64,000 nucleotides of DNA from positions 1,173,655 to 1,237,654 of the forward strand of contig JAJEKV010000066.1 of the NCBI GenBank assembly GCA_021234155.1, given 5' to 3'. Position numbers and translations under genes: made by a program. The DNA comes from Isoetes taiwanensis (lineage: Eukaryota; Streptophyta; Lycopodiopsida; Isoetales; Isoetaceae). The stretch's first letter is position 1, and each line of letters opens with the position of its first letter. The notes beneath the pieces are model-generated. The model had not been told where the DNA came from, searched no databases, and saw only the letters and a list, made by a program, of their open reading frames with translations. Positions 55,400 to 64,000 of the stretch are shown piece by piece.

Positions 55400-57865
55400 G
55401 GTATGGAAGCTCAAATGATGTGTGGATAAGGATCCAACCGACTTTCGAGGGAATATGCTCCGGTCTTCAATGCATACAAAAGGAGGTCTAAAAATAAGAA
55501 CTTAGACCTCGACATGTTGCGTCTGCCGAGGCTCAAAAGTGTCGACATCACGGCGGATGGCGGTTTATATCCATTGGATCCGTTGAGTGGTAAAGAAACC
55601 GTCATTTTGGGGCGTTTCAAGTTTAGTCCGATTTTGTGGTGGCGGTAACTCGGCCTCTTGGGATATTGTGAGAGATTGAGAAAGAGGATGAAGGCATTGA
55701 ATCGAATCTGGTTCCTTGAGAAAACTTCCGATTGTCACAAAGAGAATTATAACTTAAACCGGCAGCTCTTTTTTCTCTCGCTTCATTACTCAACCGTGAT
55801 GAAGGGAAAGGAATAGCGACTTGGGGAGGAAACTTCTTTTGAGATCTGAAGTGGACAAGTCAAATTGGTGATAGGGCAAACGCTAAAAAGATCAAAGCTC
55901 GAAAAAGCAAACTTTTGGGGCTTCAATGTAGGTTAAAGAATTTGAAGAAAAACACCCTTAACTTGCGAGAAAGGAAGAAGCATTATCGGCCAGATAGAGG
56001 AACTGAAGTTTGGATCAGGTGCATTGGGGGACGGGGATCACGACCCAAAGGTCGTTTACAACACTAGCAAAGGCCGGTTAAAGATCTAATCTTGGTTCAC
56101 GTAGTGAAGAACCTAGCGACGAAACGAGGGGAGATAGTGGACATGATTTATCGACCCTACAACTCTCCTCTCAAGAAGATGGTATTGGAAATGGTACTAG
56201 GAGATCTACAAAGTTAGAAGCTGACAGATGTCTGGTGTTTTGTGATGATGTAGGCATCGGTGGAGGCTTGGTTACCGTTCTCTATTCAAGCCATTCCGAA
56301 GCGTTGAAAAGAATGGGCACAAAAAAAGTATTGGCTCCCGTCCACAAATTGTCGAGAATACAAAGGGTTACTAGTTTAAAGATGGTGTATGCCATATTAG
56401 GAGAGATGCACACCACGTTGAATGTCTTTGGTCCGCCATAGCCATAAAAGATAAGAATGGCAAAAGGATTGTTGTGATATAGTTGGAATGAATGAGCATA
56501 ATAATCTTTGGGTTGACTGGTTACTCTCTTACAATTCCTTGTTAAATATTATGACTTTGATTCGCGAGAAACTAATGGTGAGATTGAAGTTTGCATAAAA
56601 TTGGGATGAAATGGAGGCCGACCAAGTTTGAGAAGTATGAGAGGGTATCCGTTGTCATCATGAATAGAGCAATTGAGAATGCAATTGCACATGCTAAATC
56701 AAAACAACAAGAATAACAAAAAGATGTAGAGGTGACGGACTGAGGAGAAGAAGCGTGCGGAAAAATGGTTCTTATGTCAATCTGAAGATGACACACTGGT
56801 GGTTAAGGTCTCTTTAAAGTTGAGAAAAGAAACCCACGAGGTATTGAAATGGGTGTTCAATCAAACTGACATCCCGAGTCTAATATCTAGATTCGAGGGA
56901 GGGAAAAATTGCAAGTAGATCACTATGGATCTTACAAAGTAATTTTTTCACTTGAAGCGCCCGATTTAAAAGCTGAGAAAGCAATGTACAACATAAGTGG
57001 AGGAGGACAAGGAACATGCAAAAGTTATGCATCTTGCAATCATGCAAGGAAGTCAAGTCTTGGGAAGGCTGTTTCAACCTTGTCCCTTAACCAAGCAAAT
57101 GCTCCTAATAGAGGAGAAGAAGATCCCAAGTTCCATGGCATTTTCCCCATTCCATTAGAGAGAGTTCATATCGCACTTTGCCGCTTTGTGAGAATCATCG
57201 ACAAGATGATATTTTTGATTTCTGCGATTCGTGTGGAACATTTCGAATAAGAAGAGAAGAGAGGAAGGAATTTGTAGAGTTGAACATGTTCTATCGAAGC
57301 GAGTTTGCATGGTGGCAATGTAAGATTAGAGCTCGATGAAAACAGGCGGGGAAGAACAAGTGTGCCTCGTAAAGGTGTCAATTGGAGGGTGAAAGCTTCG
57401 GCGCTTCATAAAGAATCATAGAGAGGCTCACGAGCGGAAACCGGATGGGAGAAAAGGTCTATGAATTTGGAAAATTGCTGGTTGATCGCGGGGCGAGGAC
57501 CGCCTGAGATGGCGTTCGTTCGGCATTGAGGAAAAAAAAACATGGGATGCATTATGCGAGATTGTTCCCATACATTCGGAGAATGGACCTCACAAAGAAG
57601 ATCGAGAAATGTTAGGTGCAAGCGAATAACAAATTTATTAAAGCTTTCATAGGCGCATGGGGGGAGAGTGAAGTCACGCACTACTTGCACATCTTTTGGG
57701 CTCATGCACCTTGGTTTTAGGAAGTATGGAAGCCTAGCGGTGTGGAGTGCACAAGGCATGGAGAAGTCGCATAAACAAGCTAAAATAGCCTTTCATCGTA
57801 ACACTCAAAGAGGGGTGGAAATGTGGAACCAACCCTCTAAGGCCGGATAATGAGTGGTTTTATAG
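55400..57865 (+). pseudogene. Decayed coding run of an unidentified, probably mobile, family
   Basis: Protein-like plus-strand text appears in different frames: LKKNTLNLRERKKHYRPDRG at 55,940, NEHNNLWVDWLLSYNSLLN at 56,490, then HGIFPIPLERVHIALCRFV near 57,135. Near the end is the clearest block, FRKYGSLAVWSAQGMEKSHK with QAKIAFHRNTQRGVE (57,716-57,822). That last block feels like text I have seen in uncharacterised transposon-like proteins, but I cannot name the family. Stops and frame changes occur about every 50-100 codons. Confidence 0.45.
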
Positions 57866-58185
57866 AAGGGCTGATGGCTAAATCGACAAGAAGGTCGCTT
57901 TAAGGAACAACCAGTCGTAAACACCATTGGCATAATCTTTGAGAAAAGCGGAAAGTTGCTTGAAAAAAATTCTAGGGCCCCACTAGCATCGCCTTAGCGA
58001 TGGAGATCTAAGAGACAAAGAATCGGTAAAAGTATACTTGTAATGTGTAGCATGTTCACCACGGCCAGAAGATACTTGCCTCCAACCTTGTTTGCACAAC
58101 TGTAAGCTTGGCGTCGTGTGATCTTATTTGTATCATCAGTAGCGAAACGATTGGGTTAAGCTATTGCTTGCATTTATGTGGCTTC
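57866..58185. other. Spacer before the small-gene array
   Basis: No gene. It contains the first clear GCGTCGTGTGA motif at 58,111-58,121. Confidence 0.4.
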
Positions 58186-58219
58186 GCGTCGTGTGAAGCT
58201 TTACATGATAATAATAAAA

Positions 58220-58835
58220 AGGGTTACTTTTGATTAAAGTTGTGAAAGATGTTACATTGAAAAACAAAAACAAACTCATTGTTGCTCGGTCGCGAGCTCT
58301 TCTTCATTATCTTCATCATCATCATCAGCTCCGTCCTCGTCTTCGTCTTCATCTCTTCCCCTCAAGCGAGCAATCACCCTATCAAGCGTTCCTCAATCAT
58401 CCACCATCTCTTTGTACATGTCCGCTCCTGTCCCCAATAACTGGCGTGTTCTTCTTCTGAATTAGCATCCTCGTTGCCGTCATAACCACCTCGGTGCGGT
58501 TGTTGGGGCATGTCATCTGTCGACCTTCTATTCAACCTTTGATTTGCCTCTCTTGGCTCACGAAGCATGAGAAGGTTGAATTCATTCTCTTCTTCTTTCT
58601 CTTTGAATTTGTAGCGGCGTTTTCCTTTAGAAGATCATCTTGCTCCTTCAACCTCTTCATTAGAACACCCAACACTATGTCGGAAGGGAGTTCTATCCTC
58701 TTGCGTTTTCCCTTATCGTGGTTGAGGATGTGGAGGCCATAGATGACAAATGGGAGGGGCGTTAAGATTATAGAATGGGAGGAGCAAAGACTCTAGCCGC
58801 CGGAAGGAGCACAATGCAAGGACCTCAATTTATAC
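58220..58835 (-). pseudogene. Small gene head 1 of the right-hand array
   Basis: A minus-strand TATA box (TATAAATT) near 58,834-58,827 is followed about 90 bases later by ATGGCCTCCACATCCTCAACC at 58,740, giving MASTSSTTIRENARG before a stop. Coding-like text continues in other frames: NEDANSEEEHASYWG and, at the end, an acidic tail RLRGRDEDEDEDGADDDDED near 58,370-58,300. The shape (basic or coiled-coil middle and acidic end) is that of a small nuclear protein, but no family is recognised. Frames are broken. Confidence 0.4.
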
Positions 58836-59123
58836 ATATTAAGCGCTTGAACATATTAAACACCCTTTCATTTCTTAATAATGCGTGTCGGATTACATCG
58901 GTTGTCGCTTTAGAACACATTAATGGTCTTGTCCATTTTGGAACACATTAATAACTATTCTAACTACTGCTTGTATATATCACACCTTGAAATCTGCACC
59001 GAGCTTTAAAAACCCTATGAAGGGTTTAACCCGTGTGATCATCTTAATCATTCTCTCTACCACGGATATTGAAAATTAAAATAGGAAGCGTAATATTGGC
59101 ACATTTGTCAAAAACTTTTCCCA

Positions 59124-59690
59124 TTGAAAAATAAACCATTACAAACATTAAAAAAAAAAAAGCGGGCCCCTCTAGGAGGGAGGAGTGCCTATGATCGTGG
59201 GGCAAGCTCTTCTGGAGGCGGTGATAATTTTTTCTGCTCCTCCAACATGATTGCTGCCCTTAACTCACGTTCTCATATTCCAACCTTATCTTCCCGCTCA
59301 TCGAGTTGGGCTCGGGCAACCTCTCAGCCGATTGCGGCCCCTAAGCCTCTCTTGGGTTATATCTCGTGGTAGCGCAATTCGCGGTCTAAAGGCAACCCGT
59401 GATTAATGCGGCTAACTAAAATCACCTCCCATGAGGCGGCCTTTTCCTCTGCGCAACCCGCTTGGCCCGGCGTCTTCATCATTCTTTTCTTTTAGAGGCG
59501 GATCCGTTCTCAGCCGGCCAGCGAATATTTAATTTCCTTGACCAAAACTTGAGACAAGATCTCGGCGGGGATGGGCCCGGGGCTGGAAGGCCATTGAAAG
59601 TGATGGGAACCAGGGAGATGGTGAGGCGGATGTGGTAGAAAGCGGGGAGATGGCGGATAGGAAGACAAAAGGCCTCGGCGTTTTATATAG
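59124..59690 (-). pseudogene. Small gene head 2 of the array
   Basis: A TATA box (TATATAAAAC on the minus strand, 59,690-59,681) is followed by ATGGCCTTCCAGCCC at 59,594. Later coiled-coil text in other frames, SRINHGLPLDRELRYHEI and EVARAQLDEREDKVGI with ERELRAAIMLEEQKKLS, extends to about 59,190. It appears to be a relative or neighbour of gene head 1 in plan but not clearly in sequence. Broken by stops. Confidence 0.35.
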
Positions 59691-60061
59691 AAACTAGAAT
59701 CACGTTGGAATCTCACGGTTCGACTGATCTGGAAATAAAGTTGTGTAATAATAATCTACCGAAATTATAGCATGCAATTAGGCAGCGGTAGCCTATGTTC
59801 GCATCATGGGATCCGTCATATCCTAACCCGTCTTGTATCGCGAGCCGTACAAAAACGATGTTATTGTGCGCATGCCCGTCCTTGGCATGGCGTTGTCATC
59901 CACAAGCCGCGTATGTGAATAGAGCGTTGTCATCCACATGCAAATTCGCATTTACACGCAAGTTATCACATAATCTAGCTAGATCTTTTGTGTTACATAT
60001 ACTTTTCCATTAATAAATTAGGAATTTATACATACAACGAGGGTATGCGTTGTGGAGATCA

Positions 60062-60870
60062 TCGGTGAAATCCATTGATTGCTACCTAATTGCAAGAATG
60101 GCATTTCGGCGTCGTGTGATCTTTAATAAAACAAAACAAGAGAAACGAGATAGAAGCAAGAAACAAAGCAAATTTTCTTTGAAACAAAAAATATATATAC
60201 AATAGCTGGATCTTCATGATCTTGTAAGCGGATCGTTCTCATCCTCCTGACTCGAAGCTTCTTCTCCATATCTTCTAAGCGCTTTGCGAAATATTGTGTG
60301 GCGATTAAAGCGCCTCGACCCCCTGACTATTGGCCTCGGTACTGGTTAATGTTTAGCGAGCTCAGGTCTCGCTCATGCGATAGCCCTCGTGAATTCTAAC
60401 ATTGTCCGCCTCCATCTTTCGGCGACGGGCGGCTATTTTCGTCGTGAACCTCCTTGAATCTTCATCACCCCGGCCAAGGGTGATGTCGCGGCGGCAACTC
60501 TGGGCGCGGTCGGCTTCTTTGGAGGAGGATGAAGATGCCATCGGAGGAGAGGCGGGCGGAAGCGGAGGCGGAAGATGGCGGAAGGCGGAAGAGGATGGGG
60601 GGTCAAGGCAAGATAGAACCCGTAGTAGCTTGGGTCACCACAGCCTTGAAGGATGCCGTGGGTGGGGAAAATGGGCAGATTGCTTCTCGCGTCGTGTGAG
60701 GGAAAAGGGACCCGTTACTTCTTCTAACGTCTTTTCTTCGGAGAAAGCTCATGTGATAATTTTTATTGATAATTTCGGTGATACAATCTATACATAAGTA
60801 ATTTTTCTTGATACATAACTAAAGATAGAACTTCTCATTGAAGCAAAATAGAGCGGCATGGAGATCCTAC
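60062..60870 (-). pseudogene. Small gene head 3, tandem duplicate unit 1
   Basis: ATG at 60,541 gives MASSSSSKEADRAQSCRRDI. It continues with TLGRGDEDSRRFTTKIAARR and KMEADNVRIHEGYRM. The unit, from TCCATTGATTGCTACCTAAT at about 60,071, is repeated about 810 bp further right. Its coding region lies between two GCGTCGTGTGA motifs at 60,109 and 60,689. Comparison with unit 2 suggests an original Ser-rich start and a charged helix; both copies have since lost frame. Confidence 0.5.
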
Positions 60871-61420
60871 GGCCTTGAAATCCATTGATTGCTACCTAAT
60901 TGCAAGCAAGGCATTTGGCGATCGTGTGAACCTAATAAACGATAACATACATTGGAACAAGAGGATAGATAGAAGCAAAAATAGAAAACCTTTTCTTTGA
61001 AGCAAAAAATAGATAGATACAGCGGCTAGGGATCTTCATGATCCTCTGGGCTGATTTTCATCTATCTTTGGTGAAGCCGTGGGTGCGTTCTCATCCTCCA
61101 TGACTCGGGCTTCTTCTCCATATCTTCTAGGGCTGCCAAAATCATGTGGCGGTTTCAAGCTGCCTCGGCCCTATGACTCGTCGCCTCTTGGTACATGGCG
61201 AATGTTTCCGCGGAGGCTCAGCGTCTGTTTCGTCGGTTGACTCCCTCGTGAAGGCTAATGCGTCACCGCCTCATTGTTCTCGTGCGAGGCGGTTGTTTTC
61301 ATCATGGATCTCCTTGAATCTCTTCATCACCCTTTGCAAAGGGTGATGTCAGCGACAGGCGTTTGGGAGTGCTATCTTGGCGTGGTCGCTTGCTAGCTGG
61401 GAAGATGATGATGCCATCGG
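60071..61420. repeat. Tandem duplication of about 0.81 kb
   Basis: TCCATTGATTGCTACCTAAT occurs at 60,071 and 60,881. The blocks GGATCTTCATGATC, TTCTCATCCTCC, TTCTTCTCCATATCTTCTA and CTCCTTGAATC follow in the same order in both. Small indels make the spacing grow from 810 to 876 by the ATG. Confidence 0.88.
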
Positions 61421-61550
61421 AGGCGGAAGGTGGGGCGGAGCCCAGGAAATAGAAGATGAGCGAGAAGGCGGAAGGCGTCGGAGGTCGGCGTGGACATCGG
61501 TCTTCTATTTATAACATGTCACCAGGTTTGCTTCTCGGCGTCGTGTGAGG
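60871..61550 (-). pseudogene. Small gene head 4, tandem duplicate unit 2
   Basis: TATA box TATAAATAG on the minus strand at 61,513-61,505; ATG at 61,417 gives MASSSSSQLASDHAKIALPN. After a stop, VMKRFKEIHDENNRLARE continues as a charged helix. The unit is bracketed by GCGATCGTGTGA at 60,918 and GCGTCGTGTGA at 61,538. It is the partner of unit 1. Confidence 0.5.
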
Positions 61551-61559
61551 AATAAATAA

Positions 61560-62049
61560 ATTAATTGTTTTTCCAATAATATTTCATTTCTTGAGATAGA
61601 TATCTGCACGGCGAAAACCTAGATATAAGAAAATCGAGGGTGATGTATTTGGCGTGATGTGAATAAATACAAATAAAATAATTTTATTAGAATTTGGAAG
61701 GACAATCGTACATAAATAATTTCACCGTACAAGTTGGAAAACATATAACTTCCAATTTCTCAAGCTTAAATCATCAATTTCATGCTCTTTCAATCCCCAA
61801 CATTTGATCCAACAAGGCAATGACTTCCATGTTATCGACTGACTTCCAACCTTGGGTGAGTCAAAGTGACTAAAAATTTAACATACCACCATGAGGCCCG
61901 GCAGTCGTCAAAATATTGTAACACAACATCGTGGAATTACTATCACCCTTTAGGTGTTTGATGCCAATTGGGAATGGTTCGAACATACATAATGCGGATG
62001 TAATAGACAAACTCTTGCACCTTTTGGGTGAGGAAAGCTTTGAAGGCGA
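61560..62049. other. Stretch with no gene
   Basis: AT-rich. It includes a variant of the array motif (GGCGTGATGTGA) near 61,649. Nothing else is seen. Confidence 0.4.
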
Positions 62050-63056
62050 TTATCTCCCCATTAGCAAATCTTGAGATATATAAGTAACAATGTAGAATCC
62101 TTCAATCTTTCTGTCCCCAGCGTGCATGTCGTAAGAAAAATCATCTACTTCCCACAAATAAGAACCCTCAAGATTATCTTCTTCACATTTATCCTCCTCA
62201 TCTACCGGGCTTATCTTTGCCCTTGATTGGTGAAGGGCACTGCCAAACACAGTAGATCACATTTGGCGGCTTTGCGGAGGGCGGAATTCTTCTTAGTTGG
62301 TAGATTCGCCTCATCTTGAGCAAATCGAGACTCCAGCCTCTCATAGGCTTCTTTAAGCTTTATAGCATTGCCGGTATAATTAGACACTTCAAACATCTCT
62401 TTGTCCAAATCCTCTTCAAAATCTAGGCCTAAGTTTACCCATTCGGCCAAGGTCTTGATAAGCTTCGTCTTCCCTAGCACACATTAAGTAACAAAGCGGG
62501 TTCCTCGGTATATCCTTAGCAATAAGTATTCTTTGCCTTCCACTAAAATTGGCGTTATGTCGGACAACTTCTTTTCATCCTCATCCCCATCCTCATCATC
62601 CTTGGAATCCATCTCCTCCTCTACGGTTTCACCCAAGGCGGTCGTCGAAGCTAAAACTCCTACATTCTTGCTCTTCTTCTTGTAGATCTATCTCCATTTT
62701 CGTCATAGTCATCATCACACAACTGGCCCCTTGGCGTAAAGATTTCCATTGTTTCGGTGTATCTTGGTTTGGCGCGTAGCGAATGCAATAACTAGCAAAT
62801 GCAAGCGGCAAAAAATAAGATACCTTCTTAAGCACAAACGCGACTAGGAGAGGACGTTGTGCGCATTCTTGAAAAAACATCTTCCTGTTTACCGTCGAAG
62901 CCGCCTCCTCTAGAGCTGGTTTGGAATCCACGAAGCGAGGACATCACCGCAAAGGGCGTCTTGTTGAGACCAAATGTGATCGGGTAAGCTAAAAGCAACC
63001 TCGCGATAGCATCAAATTTCGCTCTTGTTTGCCATGATGCTCCAGCTCCTTGCAAT
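62050..63056 (-). pseudogene. Unidentified gene with an acidic middle and helical C-terminal part
   Basis: The minus strand reads MQGAGASWQTRAKFDAIARL and LLAYPITFGLNKTPFAVMSS, then after a slip MDSKPALEEAASTVNRKMFF, then an acidic part DSKDDEDGDEDEKKLSDITP, ending GTRFVT and a stop near 62,486. Directly after it MLGKTKLIKTLAEWVNLGLD, KLKEAYERLESRFAQDEANL and KISPVDEEDKCEEDNLEGSY continue to 62,050. An intron could join the last parts. The family is not recognised. Upstream, near 63,267-63,288, is a TTAGGG-type telobox-like run that could lie in its promoter. Confidence 0.42.
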
Positions 63057-63266
63057 AGAGCGGATAAATCGCGGTCGGTATAACTTCCTCGTTGTCATGA
63101 GCGGATGCATACCATTCGAACTTCACATAACAATCCATGGCCGAAGCAAGCTTGGCAAAAGAAACAAAGAAGATCTTTTAGGGCTTGGTGGTATTTGTCC
63201 GCACGAACTCAAGTAGCTGTTATGGAAGGGAGAAAGAGTGGATTTGTGAGGGATTTGTCATTACAT

Positions 63267-63288
63267 TTTAGGGTTAGGGTTAGGGGGG
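63267..63288. promoter_or_regulatory. Telobox-like TTAGGG run
   Basis: TTTTAGGGTTAGGGTTAGG, then GGGG. Short telomere-like words (AACCCTAA on the minus strand) occur in plant promoters. It lies about 210 bases upstream of the start of the minus-strand gene at 63,056. It is too short to be an interstitial telomere. Confidence 0.4.
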
Positions 63289-63370
63289 TTGGATCACCAC
63301 TGACCGAAGACTACTATATTGCAACAAAAAGCACAATGCTTTAAGTCCGTGTGATCCTTAAATTAACATT

Positions 63371-63391
63371 AAAAAAAAAAAAAAAAAAAAA
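63371..63391. repeat. Poly-A run
   Basis: About 21 A. No target duplication was recognised around it, so it is not called a retroposon tail. Confidence 0.8.
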
Positions 63392-63496
63392 CTACAAAAT
63401 GGACTAAGAAATGGATTAAGACTTATAAAGCCATTACATTTAAGAAATATTATACATATAGAAAAAAACACAAAAGGCACTTCCGGCCTTTTTTAG

Positions 63497-64000
63497 AAGT
63501 CTTTCTTCTTGTTTGTATTGACCATAAAATTTTGACCATAATTACTCGGGATCATATCGTAGGCGAGCATGTCATAGGTATAATGATCACCAGCTTAGCA
63601 TGTATTCTTTGCCAAGGCTGCGGAGTCCTCGAGCAGGCCAGAGCACCAGCTGTAGAAGCCATTTTGAAGAGCATTTAAAGTGATTGCTTGGATTACATGC
63701 TTGGTATGATGTATGCTTCCCTCTTGCGAATCTCTCTCCACGAACTGGCAAATGGGAGGCGGAATGACCATCTCGGTGCTCTTCACGTGCTTCTTAATCT
63801 GTGACCCCAATGCCGGGGCCGTCTTGGCTTCCGGCCACTACCCTCCACCCACCCCGGCCATTTTGAACTGTTGCTGGTAGACTCTTAGGCCCTTCCTCCC
63901 TCCGCCCCGGCATTTGAAATTTGTTCCTAAAGTAGGCGTCTTAAGTAGATCTCCTCCCATTCTGAGTAGCCTTCCCCTTTAAGTTGGGCCTCCTCCTTTG
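63497..64000 (-). pseudogene. C-terminal end of an unidentified gene running off the window
   Basis: The minus frame GSQIKKHVKSTEMVIPPPIC, VERDSQEGSIHHTKHVIQAI and TLNALQNGFYSWCSGLLEDS reaches SAALAKNTC and a TAA at 63,595-63,597. The same frame then goes on with AGDHYTYDMLAYDMIPSNY and ends NTNKKKDF with a second stop at 63,497. The text after the first stop is as protein-like as before it, so that stop is probably a mutation. Family not recognised. The upstream part lies outside the window. Confidence 0.4.

Noticed and set aside
63267-63288. Interstitial telomere
   Set aside because: Only about three TTAGGG-like units, and the plant unit is usually TTTAGGG; telobox or chance is more likely.
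1-64000. CRISPR arrays, bacterial operons, attachment sites
   Set aside because: The window is eukaryotic; tandem repeats seen have no regular spacers and no associated cas-like genes.

Overview
This window is nuclear DNA of a land plant with a large, transposon-rich genome. Evidence for a plant: a DUF1635-family gene with a plant-style GT-AG intron, a remnant of a plant-specific RR-TZF (CCCH) zinc-finger gene, a remnant of a family-1 UDP-glycosyltransferase, and chromodomain-type Ty3/gypsy elements primed by initiator-tRNA-Met. There are no bacterial operons, rRNA or complete tRNA genes. The species cannot be told from the sequence; the mix of transposon families (DUF7869-type, a Sola-like DNA transposon, a GDFNA/YADD LINE) would fit a fern, lycophyte or gymnosperm.

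Layout. 0-11 kb: a CCCH zinc-finger pseudogene at the left edge, the DUF1635 gene (3.6-5.1 kb, minus), then mostly gene-free DNA with a SINE-like Pol III promoter and an inverted repeat. 11.4-14.9 kb: a complete but internally deleted Ty3/gypsy chromovirus with both LTRs and a GTGTT target duplication. 16.7-20.6 kb (minus): a second Ty3/gypsy element cut off after RNase H. 20.9-22.6 kb: a small unidentified gene and a broken UGT gene. 22.8-25.6 kb (minus): a GC-rich decayed LINE. 26-35 kb: microsatellites, tandem repeats, a foldback element split by a poly-A retroposon with a 14-bp target duplication, and one intact unidentified 203-codon ORF.

35.9-46.3 kb is the most informative part. A DUF7869-type transposon gene on the minus strand is split by a 7,211-bp DNA transposon (37,840-45,050) with matching terminal inverted repeats and a TAAT target duplication. 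Taking out the insert and one TAAT restores the host reading frame across the junction. The insert carries a spliced transposase gene with a DD(E/D)-like pattern resembling Sola transposases, and a convergent gene ending in a RING-H2 finger.

46-64 kb holds foldback and MITE-like repeats built around ATGGCGCCATTT palindromes, long decayed coding runs of unidentified families, and a right-hand array of small minus-strand gene heads (TATA box, then ATGGC) partly bracketed by the motif GCGTCGTGTGA. Most coding runs in this part carry frameshifts or stops. The only gene that looks like a working host gene is the DUF1635 gene, and even it has two frame breaks.
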